This document shows positions 52,227-61,455 of a stretch of 64,000 nucleotides of DNA, one piece after another (the stretch's first letter is position 1; each line of letters starts with the position of its first letter). Under the pieces are notes generated by a model, which made no database searches, was not told where the DNA came from, and was given only the letters and a program-made list of their open reading frames with translations. Origin of the DNA: a bacterium (lineage in GTDB: Bacteria; Bacillota; Sulfobacillia; UBA995). The stretch covers positions 211,249-275,248 of the forward strand of contig JAVHLP010000001.1 of the NCBI GenBank assembly GCA_031082145.1. The letters are read 5' to 3'. Made by a program: the position numbers and the translations under genes.

Positions 52227-52922
52227 CTACCTGCGCTCCTGAGCCGACCGGAGCCGCAGCATAGGAGCCAGGATCACCCCGGCCAGGAAACCGCCGACAT
52301 GCGCCCACCAGGCGACCAACTGGCCCACCTCGCTTACTCCCACCAAGGCTCCGATCCCGTTGACGAGCTGCAGCACCAGCCATACGAGCAGGAAGAAGAC
52401 GGCCGGCACTTCGGCCAGGTGGAGGAAGAACCCCAGCGGTACCAGGGCCAGGATACGGGCCCGGGGGAAGCTAACCAGGTAAGCCCCCAGCACTCCGGCC
52501 ACCGCCCCGCTGGCCCCCACCACCGGACGGTCCGAGAGAGGGTTGGCCAGGGCGTGGCCCAGGCTAGCGGCCACGCCGCAGAGCAGGTAGAACGCGAGGT
52601 AGCGCCAATGACCCAGCCGGTCCTCCACGTTGTCGCCGAAGACCCAGAGGTACACCATGTTGCCGAGAACGTGCATCCAGCCGCCGTGCAGGAACATCGC
52701 GGCCACCAAGGGCACCACCAGCCCCGGCAGAGCCTCGGCGGGAGCCGCCCAGTTGACCCCAACCAGGCTGGCGGGGACAAACCCGTACTGCAGGAGCACC
52801 GCCAGTGCCTGACGGGGAGTGAGCATGAGGGTATAGATCCAGACAACCAGGTTCACGGCAATCAAGGTCACGTTGACGATGGGGAAGGTGTGAGAGCGGG
52901 TACTGTCCCGCAGCGGGATCAC
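52227..52922 (-). CDS. Rhomboid family intramembrane serine protease
   Basis: A 231-residue membrane protein with six to seven helices. The catalytic Ser is in VVGASGAVAGVLGAY and the His in WWAHVGGFLAGV, and HGGWMHVLGNMVYLWVFGDNVED is the conserved second-helix region. It cleaves membrane proteins within the bilayer. The GTG follows GGGGAGGACGCCG. It is cotranscribed with the aldo-keto reductase gene (5-base gap). Confidence 0.94.
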   Translation of the reverse strand: MIPLRDSTRSHTFPIVNVTLIAVNLVVWIYTLMLTPRQALAVLLQYGFVPASLVGVNWAAPAEALPGLVVPLVAAMFLHGGWMHVLGNMVYLWVFGDNVEDRLGHWRYLAFYLLCGVAASLGHALANPLSDRPVVGASGAVAGVLGAYLVSFPRARILALVPLGFFLHLAEVPAVFFLLVWLVLQLVNGIGALVGVSEVGQLVAWWAHVGGFLAGVILAPMLRLRSAQERR

Positions 52923-52970
52923 CGGCGTCCTCCCCTCCCGGCCGGGCCAGGACTGCGAGACACCCCAAGC

Positions 52971-53249
52971 CTATCCTTCCTCAACGTACTTGCGAACAAG
53001 CTCCTCCAGCAGTTCGTCTCTTTCCACCTTGCGTACCAGGTTGCGCGCGCTCTGGTGGCTGGTGATGTAGGCCGGGTCGCCCGACAGAAGGTAGCCGACG
53101 ATCTGGTTGATGGGGTTGTAGCCCTTCTGCTTCAGGGCAGCGTACACTTTGAGGAGGATGTCCCGGGCCTGGCACACCTCGTCCGTTCGGACCTGGTACA
53201 TCATTGTCTTCTCGTGCTCGCCATCAGTCAACCGCATCGCCCCCGTCAA
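52971..53249 (-). CDS. ireB: IreB family regulatory phosphoprotein (UPF0297)
   Basis: A 92-residue protein with the strongly conserved [34 protein letters not shown] and [20 protein letters not shown]. IreB homologues are targets of PASTA kinases. The start may be the TTG at 53249 or the ATG at 53237. It lies 88 bases after alaS, the usual order. Confidence 0.94.
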   Translation of the reverse strand: MTGAMRLTDGEHEKTMMYQVRTDEVCQARDILLKVYAALKQKGYNPINQIVGYLLSGDPAYITSHQSARNLVRKVERDELLEELVRKYVEEG

Positions 53250-53337
53250 GCGTGTCCCCCTCTATTCTAACTCTCCTTCCCTCCCCATGCAAAGATCTCC
53301 TGCGGGCGTGCTCCCCGGGGCTAATCCAGTATGCCCC

Positions 53338-55995
53338 TCAGCTGACGGTATCGCCTAGCATCCGCCGGGCCTCGGCCAGGCCGGCGGCAAGGGCCGCTTC
53401 CGTATGATCGGGCTGGGAGCCCCCGGCCTGAGCCATGTCCGGCCGCCCGCCACCTCCCCCGCCGACCTCGCGGGCAGCCAGGGCTATCAACCGGCCCGCG
53501 TGCACCCCCCGCGCCACCAGGTCGGCGGTCACCGCCGCCACCAACTGGACCCGATCGCGGTCCCGGGCCGCCAGGATCGCCACCCCGGAACCGATCCGCT
53601 CTCGCACGATGTCGCTCACCGCCCGCAAGGCTTCCTGCCCTTCAAGGGCCACTACCGCCGCCACCAGCCGGCTGTCGCCCGCCTGGACCGCACTCCCCAG
53701 AGCCTTCTCCGCCTCCATTACCGCCAGCCGCCCCTGGGCCTGCTCCAGCCGGCGTTCGCTATCCCGGCAGTGCTCGACGAGTTCACTCACCCGGGCCGGT
53801 ACGTCATCTACGGCCGTCTTGAGGAATCCGGCCACGCCCGCCAGGCAAGACTCGGTCTTGGCCAGGTAGGATAACAGCCCCCTCCCGGTGACAGCCTCAA
53901 CCCGGCGCAGGCCGGATCCGATGCCGGACTCGCCGACGATCTTAAACAGACCCACCTCGCCGGTGCGGCGGATGTGAGTGCCTCCGCATAGCTCCCGGCT
54001 GATCTCCCCCACACCCACAACCCTGACCCGGTCGGCGTACTTCTCCCCGAACAGGGCGATCGCACCCTCCGCCACTGCCCCCTGGTAGGAGGTTTCCCGG
54101 CACTCCACGGGCAGGTTGTGGAGTACCCACTCATTGACCAATCCCTCTACCCGGGCGACTTCATCTGCGGTCATCGGCTCGAAATGCACAAAGTCAAACC
54201 GGAGCCGCTCCGGGGCAACCAGTGATCCTGCCTGGGCCACGTGCTCACCCAAGGCCTTTCGCAAGGCCGCATGCAGGAGATGGGTGGCGGTGTGGTTGCG
54301 AGCCACGTCCAACCGCCGGGTGGGCTCGGCCGCCGCCTGAACGACGTCTCCCTGGCGGAGAGAGCCGCTGATCACCCGCCCGTGATGGAGCACCGGACCA
54401 TCCCCCCACCGGTGTACCGCCACGATCTGCACCTCAAGACCGTCACCGGTCAGCGTCCCCGCGTCTCCAACCTGCCCCCCCGCCTCGGCGTAGAAAGGCG
54501 TGCGGTCGAGAATCACTTCAACCTCTGCCGGGGCGGCAGCCTCGTCCACCGGCCTGCCCTGTTCCAGCAGAACCAGCACCCGGCATTCCCCCTCCGTCCG
54601 TTCGTAGCCCACGAAGACGGTCGGTTCGGCGTCGGCCAGGACTGCCCGCAGTTCAGCCTCAATCTGTAGGTCTTCGTCGGTCCGGGCGGAGCGGCCCCGC
54701 TCTCGTTGGCGCTCCATCGCCGCCGCAAAGCCCGCCCGGTCAACCTCCAGGCCGTGCTCCCCAGCGATATCCTCGGCCAGGTCCAGGGGGAAACCAAAGG
54801 TGTCGTGGAGGATGAACACCTCATCCCCGGCCAGTTCCCTCCGCCCCTGGCTCCGTGCCGCCTCCACCATCTCCTCCGCCCGCCGGAGCCCGGCCGCCAG
54901 AGTACCGGTGAATCTCTCCTCCTCAGCCCGGATGACTCGTCCCACAAAGCCGGCCCTGACGCCCAACTCCGGGTAGGCCTCGCCCATTATCCGCACGACC
55001 ACCGGAACCAGGCCCTCGAGGAATGGTTCCTCCAGACCCAGCACCCGGCCGAAACGGACCGCCCGCCGGAGGATTCGGCGGACCACATAGCCGCGACCTT
55101 CGTTGCCGGGAACTGCCCCGTCACCGATGAGGAAAGTGCAGGTCCGCACGTGATCGGCGATGACCCGGAACGGAAACCCGGCCGGCCCGGGATCGTAGCC
55201 CCTGCCGGTGCGCTCTTCCAGGGCGCAGAGCAGGGGCCGGAAGAGGTCAGTCTCGTAGTTCGAGGCGGCCCCCTGCAACACCGAGGCAACCCGCTCCAGA
55301 CCCATCCCCGTGTCGATGCTAGGCCGGGGTAGCGGGGTCATGGCGCCGTCCTGATCCCGGTCGAACTGCATGAACACCAGGTTCCATATCTCCAGCCAGC
55401 GATCGCAATCGCAGACCCCTATGCCACAGTCGGGCCTGCCGCAGCCGGCCTCCGGGCCGCGGTCATACACCATTTCCGAGCACGGACCGCACGGGCCGGT
55501 ATCCCCCATCGACCAGAAGTTGTCCTTCTCGCCGAGGCGCACGATGCGGCCGGCCGGCACCCCCGCCACCTTCCGCCAGAGTCCGAAGGCCTCTTCGTCG
55601 TCCCGGTAGATTGTCGGCCAGACTCGGTCCGGTTCGAGTCCGAGCTTGTCGGTGACGAACTCCCAGGCGAAGCCTATGGCCTGCTCCTTGAAGTAGTCGC
55701 CAAAGGAGAAGTTCCCCAGCATCTCAAAGAAGGTATGATGGCGAGCGGTACGGCCAACCTGGTCCAAGTCGTTGTGCTTGCCTCCCGCGCGAACGCACTT
55801 CTGGGAAGTCACCGCCCGCCGGTAGGGACGGGCTTCCAGCCCCAGGAATACATCCTTAAACTGGACCATGCCGGCATTGGTGAAGAGCAGGGTCGGGTCA
55901 CCCTGTGGGACCAGCGACGAACTGGCCACCCTGGCGTGTCCCCTCGCCTCGAAGTAGCTCAGAAACCGCTCCCGGATTTCGTTTCCGGTCGTCAT
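53338..55995 (-). CDS. alaS: Alanyl-tRNA synthetase
   Basis: A full-length class II synthetase (about 885 residues). The catalytic domain has SSLVPQGDPTLLFTNAGMVQFKDVFLG, the editing domain has NHTATHLLH and CGGTHIRRTGEVG, and the C-terminal oligomerisation domain ends with GGGGGGRPDMAQAGG. The ATG at 55995, 8 bases after GGAGG, is used rather than the ORF-track start. It is controlled by a T-box leader and a strong promoter. Confidence 0.97.
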   Translation of the reverse strand: MTTGNEIRERFLSYFEARGHARVASSSLVPQGDPTLLFTNAGMVQFKDVFLGLEARPYRRAVTSQKCVRAGGKHNDLDQVGRTARHHTFFEMLGNFSFGDYFKEQAIGFAWEFVTDKLGLEPDRVWPTIYRDDEEAFGLWRKVAGVPAGRIVRLGEKDNFWSMGDTGPCGPCSEMVYDRGPEAGCGRPDCGIGVCDCDRWLEIWNLVFMQFDRDQDGAMTPLPRPSIDTGMGLERVASVLQGAASNYETDLFRPLLCALEERTGRGYDPGPAGFPFRVIADHVRTCTFLIGDGAVPGNEGRGYVVRRILRRAVRFGRVLGLEEPFLEGLVPVVVRIMGEAYPELGVRAGFVGRVIRAEEERFTGTLAAGLRRAEEMVEAARSQGRRELAGDEVFILHDTFGFPLDLAEDIAGEHGLEVDRAGFAAAMERQRERGRSARTDEDLQIEAELRAVLADAEPTVFVGYERTEGECRVLVLLEQGRPVDEAAAPAEVEVILDRTPFYAEAGGQVGDAGTLTGDGLEVQIVAVHRWGDGPVLHHGRVISGSLRQGDVVQAAAEPTRRLDVARNHTATHLLHAALRKALGEHVAQAGSLVAPERLRFDFVHFEPMTADEVARVEGLVNEWVLHNLPVECRETSYQGAVAEGAIALFGEKYADRVRVVGVGEISRELCGGTHIRRTGEVGLFKIVGESGIGSGLRRVEAVTGRGLLSYLAKTESCLAGVAGFLKTAVDDVPARVSELVEHCRDSERRLEQAQGRLAVMEAEKALGSAVQAGDSRLVAAVVALEGQEALRAVSDIVRERIGSGVAILAARDRDRVQLVAAVTADLVARGVHAGRLIALAAREVGGGGGGRPDMAQAGGSQPDHTEAALAAGLAEARRMLGDTVS

Positions 55996-56007
55996 GCAAG
56001 ACACCTC

Positions 56008-56274
56008 CAGCGAATCGGAAGCCCTCCGCCCCTTTGGCAGGGGCGAGAGGGCTCTTCTCGCGGTACCACCCCGCTTGCACCCGGGCCTCCCGGCCCGGGC
56101 CTTTCCGGATCCGCCGGCGGCGTCTCCGGCTGCGCGCTAACGGGCGCACCCGCCGGCCTCAGCGGCTGGACGGCTCAGGGGCGGCTCCGGGCAGCCTTTC
56201 CCGGGGATCTCGCAGCCGGGGATCCCCTCTCTGGAGGGCGCTACCGCCCGGTTCTCCCTTCCTAGCCTCGCTCA
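56008..56274 (-). promoter_or_regulatory. T-box leader of alaS
   Basis: The minus strand carries the T-box core GGGTGGTACCGCG (56059-56071) in a long, highly structured leader, preceded by a stem-I-like region with the AGAGAGGGG element. The bases UGGU in the T-box would pair with ACCA, fitting an alanine tRNA with discriminator A. A specifier codon could not be placed with certainty. It should sense uncharged tRNA-Ala. Confidence 0.92.
56018..56056 (-). terminator. T-box terminator hairpin
   Basis: AGCCCTC(T)CGCCCCT pairs with AGGGGCGGAGGGCTT around GCCAA, a very strong stem between the T-box sequence and the alaS ribosome site. The U-run is poor (CTTCCGATTCG), so termination may be weak or factor-assisted. 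Confidence 0.75.
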
Positions 56275-56280
56275 ACCAGG

Positions 56281-56310
56281 ATTATACCCCGGGGCGGGTT
56301 CGTCGGTCAA
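56281..56310 (-). promoter_or_regulatory. alaS promoter
   Basis: Minus strand TTGACC (56310-56305), an 18-base spacer and TATAAT (56286-56281): near-perfect sigma-A elements. The predicted start near 56274 coincides with the beginning of the T-box leader. Confidence 0.85.
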
Positions 56311-56347
56311 CGCTCATGGCCCCGGAGTGTCGCTCATGGCCCCGGAG
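56311..56347. repeat. Two direct 17-base repeats upstream of the alaS promoter
   Basis: CGCTCATGGCCCCGGAG occurs at 56311-56327 and again, identically, at 56331-56347. The first copy abuts the alaS -35, so the pair may bind a regulator; a local duplication is equally possible. Confidence 0.75.
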
Positions 56348-56421
56348 GACATCGTCAGGTCCCGTCGAATACCGGCACGGAGCGGCGGGGAATCGGCCGC
56401 CCACCGCCGCACCCGGATGGG

Positions 56422-56973
56422 GTGAATGCCGTGGACCGGCCACTGCTCTCGATCCTCGACCAGGCTTACGATCGCCGTTCCTGGCACGGAACCAGCCTGC
56501 GGGGGTCGCTTCGCCGCGTATCCTCACCGCAGGCGGCTTGGCGGCCCGCTCCCGGCCGGCACAACATCGGGGAACTTGTGGTTCACTGCGCGTACTGGAA
56601 GTACGCGGTGTGGCGGCGGCTGGCCGGCGGGGCGCGGGGGTCTTTTCCGCTCCAGGGATCCAACTGGTTCGCCCGTGCCGGGGACGCCGGTGAGGATGCG
56701 TGGCGAGCTGACGTCGCCCTGCTGGACCGGATGCACGCGATGTTGCGGGAGGCCGCGGCCGGCCTGTCCGAGAGCGAGCTGGGGCGGGTCCCCGAGGGCG
56801 GCCGGGTGACGATCTTCAACCTGCTCTCGGGCGTGGCAGCCCATGACCTCTATCATGCGGGTCAGGTCCAGTTGCTCAAGCGGCTATGGAGCGCGGCGCT
56901 CCGGCGTGAAGGTCACGGGCTGACGGAGGAGACGCAGTCAATCGGGGACAATCGGAAGGGGTGGTCGGGCTGA
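56422..56973 (+). CDS. DinB family protein
   Basis: A 183-residue DinB-like four-helix bundle with metal-ligand histidines in NIGELVVHCAYWKYAVWRRLAG and AAHDLYHAGQVQLLK, and an N-terminal DQAYDRRSWHGTSLRG segment common in this branch. It is probably a metal-dependent thiol transferase or detoxification protein. The GTG start lacks a strong ribosome site. It is divergent from alaS and overlaps the next gene by 13 bases. Confidence 0.85.
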   Translation: MNAVDRPLLSILDQAYDRRSWHGTSLRGSLRRVSSPQAAWRPAPGRHNIGELVVHCAYWKYAVWRRLAGGARGSFPLQGSNWFARAGDAGEDAWRADVALLDRMHAMLREAAAGLSESELGRVPEGGRVTIFNLLSGVAAHDLYHAGQVQLLKRLWSAALRREGHGLTEETQSIGDNRKGWSG

Positions 56974-57329
56974 CGCAGAGGGCTGCGGTCGGGGGATCGG
57001 GGCCGGCAAGCGATGGTCAGCGGTTCCTCGCACCGCCGTCGACCAGGACCGGATGGTGGTCGGTCCGGCTGGCGGCCGCATCCGTGAGCCTGTTCCTCAT
57101 CAACCTCACGGTGTTGATGCGGGTGGACACCCCGACCGGCCCACTGTGGCGGCAGCTGGTGTTGCCCGTGTACGCCGTGGCCATGCTGTCCTGCGGGCTC
57201 GGCGCGGGGATCTCCGGCCTGATCGCGGTGAGGCGGCGGCGGGAGCGCTCCTGGCTCGTGTGGCTGGCCATGCTGCCCGGGCTCCTAGTCGTCGCCTTCC
57301 TGCTCGGCGAGTTCCTGGTGCCCCACTAG
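56961..57329 (+). CDS. Small three-helix membrane protein
   Basis: A 122-residue protein with a polar N-terminal about 33 residues and three hydrophobic segments (SVRLAAASVSLFLINLTVLM; LVLPVYAVAMLSCGLGAGISGLIA; SWLVWLAMLPGLLVVAFLLGEFLV) separated by a basic RRRRERS loop. Family not recognised. It is translationally coupled to the DinB gene. Confidence 0.65.
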   Translation: MVGLTQRAAVGGSGPASDGQRFLAPPSTRTGWWSVRLAAASVSLFLINLTVLMRVDTPTGPLWRQLVLPVYAVAMLSCGLGAGISGLIAVRRRRERSWLVWLAMLPGLLVVAFLLGEFLVPH

Positions 57330-57426
57330 GCGATGGGAGGGGGAGGGCCGATCCCCGCCTCCCATCGCCGGCCCCACCGCGGCCACCCGCGCCTCACCGT
57401 CCCCGGCGCCAACGTGGGTCTGCCTG

Positions 57427-60021
57427 CTATGCCCCTTTGAGCCGGACCCGGAAGCCCATGGCTCCGACGGCTTGCCCTCGCCAGTACTGCTTGATGGCGA
57501 GGAGGTGCCCTTCCTCCCGTGGCTTGGACAGGCGCACTGCAGGGGCATCAGGCCAGAGGCACTCGACAACAACGCTGAACCTACCTGCGGCGAGGATGCC
57601 GTCGAACCCGTGGTCACCGGGGGGCGCCTCCGGGGGGCGTCTGATGAAAAGCTTGTTCCTCCGCAGGGCTTTCCCCAAAAGAGGCTCGTAGATGCTCTGA
57701 TCCTTTTCGCGACCCACGAGTTTGAGGCCTCGGGAGAATGCCGCGTCCAAAGTCCTGGCCGGGCCGCAAATCCGGACCTTGAGGCCGGGCGGAACCGCTG
57801 AGAGGTCAAGCCGAAGGTCAAAGGGCTCCAGTCGGTCGCCCAAACCCTGGACGGACACGGAGAGAGGCATGGCCGAGTTCGCGACGAGATCGACCACATC
57901 CATGTTGCGATAGGCTATGTTGTTTGTGTTCCTGACGTATTCCAGATAGGACGAGACCGAGCTGATCAGGGTGTGATCTGGTGCCGGGTCGGCCGGGCTG
58001 GTGACTACCGCGATCATGCAGTAGTGGCCGGGGCCGGGGATCAGGCCGGCCGGGAAGGTGAGCGGACCGGCAATGCGGACCGATCCCGGTGTGATCCCCG
58101 TCTCTGCCAGCGAACCGATGAATGTCCACGAAGACGGAGTCCCAAAAGTGGTCGCGGCTGAGAAGTATACCGCTGCCGTGCAGTCTCCGCCGTGACTGCC
58201 CCGGTTCTGAAGACGGAGGTAGATGTAGTTATCCTGCCCGTACTCCACGTTCTGCCAGAGTGAGCCATTCGCCATGTTGGAGAAGTCGGCGATGGGGTCG
58301 GCCGACAAGGCCTGCCGGTTGATGATGTCGGGGCTAGCCCATAGGTACCCCCCTGGGTAGGGCTCGGCGCCCGTGTCGGCGAGGCTGTCCCTCACGTAGA
58401 TGTCGGGCCCTATCCCCACCGCATTGAAGGCGTTCTTCACCTGGGTCAGCTTGTTGAGGTCGCCAGGGTAAAGGTCAAGGCAGGCATCCAGCATCGCCTC
58501 CCGGAACTGGAGAAAGTCCGCAGTCGGGTTTCCTACCAGGTTGACCGCCATACACTGCCACAGTAGCCGTCCGGCCGCCGGCTGACCGATACCCGCCACC
58601 GTGATCCCGCTGATGGCGTGATTCCCGCCCACGGTCAGAAGGTAGAAGAGATGGTTGATGATCCCGCTGTTGATGTGGACCCCGCCGTTGTCGGCGGAGC
58701 CGGTATAGCGGTCGTCGTAGTGGCTGGGTCCGTGTCCGTTGCGCGTGGTGTCCATCGCCGTGCTATCGGACGAGTTGTCCCACTGTCCCCCATTGGTGGG
58801 GTCGACCATATTCCGCGTTGCTGGAGCAGTGGTCAGCCCGGCGTCGTCCCTGAGCCAGCAGTCCTCTCCCACTAACCAGTCACCGGTGATGAAGGCTGCC
58901 ATGACGTCGGAGAAAGCCTCGTTCAGGGCACCCGACTCCCCCTGGTACTGAAGAGCGCAGGTGTGCTCCGTCACCCCGTGGGTCCACTCGTGGGCGACAA
59001 TATCGTCACAGCACAAGGGGGCGTAGTTGACGCCGTCCCCGTCGCCCAGGTACACCCGCTGCATCGCGGGGAACCACATGGCGTTGTTCCAGTTGGTCTT
59101 GAAGTGCACGACGGTCTGGGCCTTACTCCCGGTCCCGTCAAAGCTGTTGTGGCCAAGGCTGCCGTAGTAGTCCATGGCCAACGCCGTGTAGCGGTGAGCG
59201 TCCACCTCGGCTCCCTGGGAGGGGTCTTCCCAGTTGTCGTCGGGATCTGAGGACGGCGAGGTACCGTCAGCGTCATCGGTCTGGATCTCCGGGCCCCCGG
59301 CCGGTACCCGGGTCCGATCAAGCAGAAGACAGGTCGGGCCGGCGGGGATCGTGTTGAGGGGGCCCGGACCGGAGTACCGCCCTATGCCCCATCCGGTCTG
59401 GATGTCATCGTAGTAGAAGATCAGATCTCCATTCAGGGCGTCGACGTAGACCACCCACTGGGAGTAGCATCCGTGCTGTCCCCTCGTCATGCCTTGCAGG
59501 CGCAGCTTCCAGGCCAAATAGGGCTTGTCGCGGTGGGGGTAAACGAGCAGTTCCGGTTCGGCAAGTGGCGGAACCGTCGCCTTCAGTTTCTCCGAAGCGA
59601 GCCTCGCCGCCTCCACGGCCCCCAAGGCGAACTGCCCGGGGACAGCCTCAAGCCCCGGAACGAACCGGTTCACCACCGTGTCCAGAACGCCCTCGGCGCT
59701 CACGTGCACCCTCAGACTTCCCCCGTGGACGGCTACCCGGCCGTGGCGCTGGTGGAAGACCAGGCTGAACCCACCGCCGGGGTCGGCCACGGGCCCTGAT
59801 AGCCTGGCCTTGTCAAGGGCCATGATGGCCTTGCCGAAGAGTTCCTCGTTGGCCCGCAGATAGCGTACGATCTCATCCCTCGCCTTCTCTCCCTTGGCGG
59901 TGATCTTGGCCAGATCGCCCCGCAGGTGAGCGATAACCCCCCATCTCTCGTCAAAGCGAAAGGTAGCCCGGGGATCCCGCTGGAGAAGACGCCGGAGACT
60001 GCCGGGCAGTTCTCTTCCCAA
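57427..60021 (-). CDS. M4 (thermolysin-family) metallopeptidase without signal peptide
   Basis: An 864-residue zinc peptidase. Residues 1 to about 200 resemble the FTP/PepSY propeptide (YLRANEELFG, then FHQRHGRVAVHGGSLRVHV). The catalytic domain has VAHEWTHGVTEH (zinc ligands and Glu), GALNEAFSD (third ligand) and GGVHINSGIINHLFYL. About 300 C-terminal residues are beta-rich and unassigned. The frame begins at a TTG about 12 codons after an in-frame stop, with AGGTGG 9 bases before it, so there is no room for a secretion signal. M4 enzymes with such propeptides are normally exported, making this unusual. Confidence 0.9.
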   Translation of the reverse strand: MGRELPGSLRRLLQRDPRATFRFDERWGVIAHLRGDLAKITAKGEKARDEIVRYLRANEELFGKAIMALDKARLSGPVADPGGGFSLVFHQRHGRVAVHGGSLRVHVSAEGVLDTVVNRFVPGLEAVPGQFALGAVEAARLASEKLKATVPPLAEPELLVYPHRDKPYLAWKLRLQGMTRGQHGCYSQWVVYVDALNGDLIFYYDDIQTGWGIGRYSGPGPLNTIPAGPTCLLLDRTRVPAGGPEIQTDDADGTSPSSDPDDNWEDPSQGAEVDAHRYTALAMDYYGSLGHNSFDGTGSKAQTVVHFKTNWNNAMWFPAMQRVYLGDGDGVNYAPLCCDDIVAHEWTHGVTEHTCALQYQGESGALNEAFSDVMAAFITGDWLVGEDCWLRDDAGLTTAPATRNMVDPTNGGQWDNSSDSTAMDTTRNGHGPSHYDDRYTGSADNGGVHINSGIINHLFYLLTVGGNHAISGITVAGIGQPAAGRLLWQCMAVNLVGNPTADFLQFREAMLDACLDLYPGDLNKLTQVKNAFNAVGIGPDIYVRDSLADTGAEPYPGGYLWASPDIINRQALSADPIADFSNMANGSLWQNVEYGQDNYIYLRLQNRGSHGGDCTAAVYFSAATTFGTPSSWTFIGSLAETGITPGSVRIAGPLTFPAGLIPGPGHYCMIAVVTSPADPAPDHTLISSVSSYLEYVRNTNNIAYRNMDVVDLVANSAMPLSVSVQGLGDRLEPFDLRLDLSAVPPGLKVRICGPARTLDAAFSRGLKLVGREKDQSIYEPLLGKALRRNKLFIRRPPEAPPGDHGFDGILAAGRFSVVVECLWPDAPAVRLSKPREEGHLLAIKQYWRGQAVGAMGFRVRLKGA

Positions 60022-60183
60022 ACCAGGACACCACCTTCGCGGTAAGATGGGTCAGGGAGTTCTAGGCCCGACTCGCGAAATCCTCGTTTTTCCATGACTG
60101 CCACTAGTAGCCATGCCATTTTGGGTGCACGCGCCTGCCGCGGCAGAGGCCTGAGCACCGCCGGAGCTGGATAGGCCGGCCTC

Positions 60184-61218
60184 TTAGGGGGCAGGGCCTC
60201 CCGCCGCCCGCCGGTAGAGGTACCGCCACAGTACCCCGGCGACTGCCACCACCGGCACTGCCAGCAAGAGCCCGATCGCCCCTCGCAGTCTCGCCCCGGC
60301 CAGCACGGCGAAGATAACCAGGATAGGATGGAGGCCGACGGTCCGCCCCACCACCCGAGGCTGGACAACGACCGCCTCCAGCTGCTGCACCGCCGCCAGG
60401 GCAGCCACCACCTGCAGTGCCTTCAGGGGTGAGTCGAGAAGGGCGAGTGCCAGGGCAGGGATCGCCCCCAGGACCGGCCCGACATATGGGATGATGTCGG
60501 TGACGGCAATGAACAACCCGAGCAGGATGGAGAAGTTGACCCCTAGCAGGGCAAGCGCGACCATCGACAGGAAGCCGGTTATCACTGCCACCAGCAGTTG
60601 TCCCCGCACGAACCCGCCCACGCAGGAGTCGATCTCCCGCAGCAGGCAGAGAATCTCCCCTCGAGTCCCGGCAGGGATGAATCCGAGCACCGAGACCTTC
60701 AGCCTATCCAGGTCTCGCAAGAGGTAGAACGCAAGGATAGGGGCCAGCACCAAGCTGAACATACCACCGAGCAGAGCGGCTAAGCCACCTACCAGCCTTT
60801 CGACCACCCGGAGCAGGGTTGCCTCCAGGTCGTTCACGGCCTGGTCCACGACTTGGCGCACTGCGTCCGGTAAGGGCGTCCTCGTGTAGCCAGCCTGCAA
60901 CTCAGCCGCCCATTCCTGGACTTGCAGCATGTAGTGGGGGATGTCGTCGGCCAGGCGGTTTACCTGGATGACGAAGCTGGGAACCAGGAAATGGACGATG
61001 GCGACGGCGATCAGGGTCAAGGCGGAGTAGACTGCAACCAAAGCGCCCAGGCGCGACAACCCCCGCCGGACAAGCTGGCGAATGAGGGGGTCCAGGAGAT
61101 ACGTCAGGGCGAGGGCGATGGCAAAGGGAGGTAGGATGGCCCGGACGGCGTACACCAGAGCGAAGACGACCCCCGCCAGGGCGATCAGCAACAACTGGCG
61201 GGGGGTTGGCGCTCTCAC
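60184..61218 (-). CDS. AI-2E family transporter
   Basis: A 344-residue membrane protein of the TqsA/YtvI family with about eight helices and conserved segments LAPILAFYLLRDLDRLK, FVRGQLLVAVITGFLSMVALALLGV, DIIPYVGPVLGAIPA and GLHPILVIFAVLAGARL. The substrate is unknown (autoinducer-2 export or Na+/H+ exchange in relatives). It lies between mnmA and alaS, as in many Firmicutes. Confidence 0.93.
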   Translation of the reverse strand: MRAPTPRQLLLIALAGVVFALVYAVRAILPPFAIALALTYLLDPLIRQLVRRGLSRLGALVAVYSALTLIAVAIVHFLVPSFVIQVNRLADDIPHYMLQVQEWAAELQAGYTRTPLPDAVRQVVDQAVNDLEATLLRVVERLVGGLAALLGGMFSLVLAPILAFYLLRDLDRLKVSVLGFIPAGTRGEILCLLREIDSCVGGFVRGQLLVAVITGFLSMVALALLGVNFSILLGLFIAVTDIIPYVGPVLGAIPALALALLDSPLKALQVVAALAAVQQLEAVVVQPRVVGRTVGLHPILVIFAVLAGARLRGAIGLLLAVPVVAVAGVLWRYLYRRAAGGPAP

Positions 61219-61251
61219 CCGGCTAGACCTCTAGCGGGGACCTTGCGCCCC

Positions 61252-61455
61252 TCAGGGGGTGACCTGGTCTATGACCTGGTCGACCTCCTGCTGGGCTCGG
61301 CTCAGAATGCGATTGGCCCGTTGCTTCAACCCATCGCGGGCTCGGCCGAGACGGGCCCGCGTCTCCGGCGTGACCTGGGGGTTGACGAAGACGGCCGCCG
61401 CCATTCCTACCAGAACACCGAAGACCAAGCCCCGCCAAAAGGACCCTCCGCTCAA
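61252..61455 (-). CDS. YtxH domain small membrane protein
   Basis: A 67-residue protein with one helix containing the glycine-rich YtxH core (GSFWRGLVFGVLVGMAAAVFVNPQ) and a basic, helical tail. Such proteins are often stress-related; function unknown. Its start overlaps the zinc-ribbon gene stop by 4 bases. Confidence 0.85.
   Translation of the reverse strand: MSGGSFWRGLVFGVLVGMAAAVFVNPQVTPETRARLGRARDGLKQRANRILSRAQQEVDQVIDQVTP

Noticed and set aside
51939-53270. 443-residue plus-strand ORF
   Set aside because: Antisense to the aldo-keto reductase, rhomboid and ireB genes, all with clear motifs.
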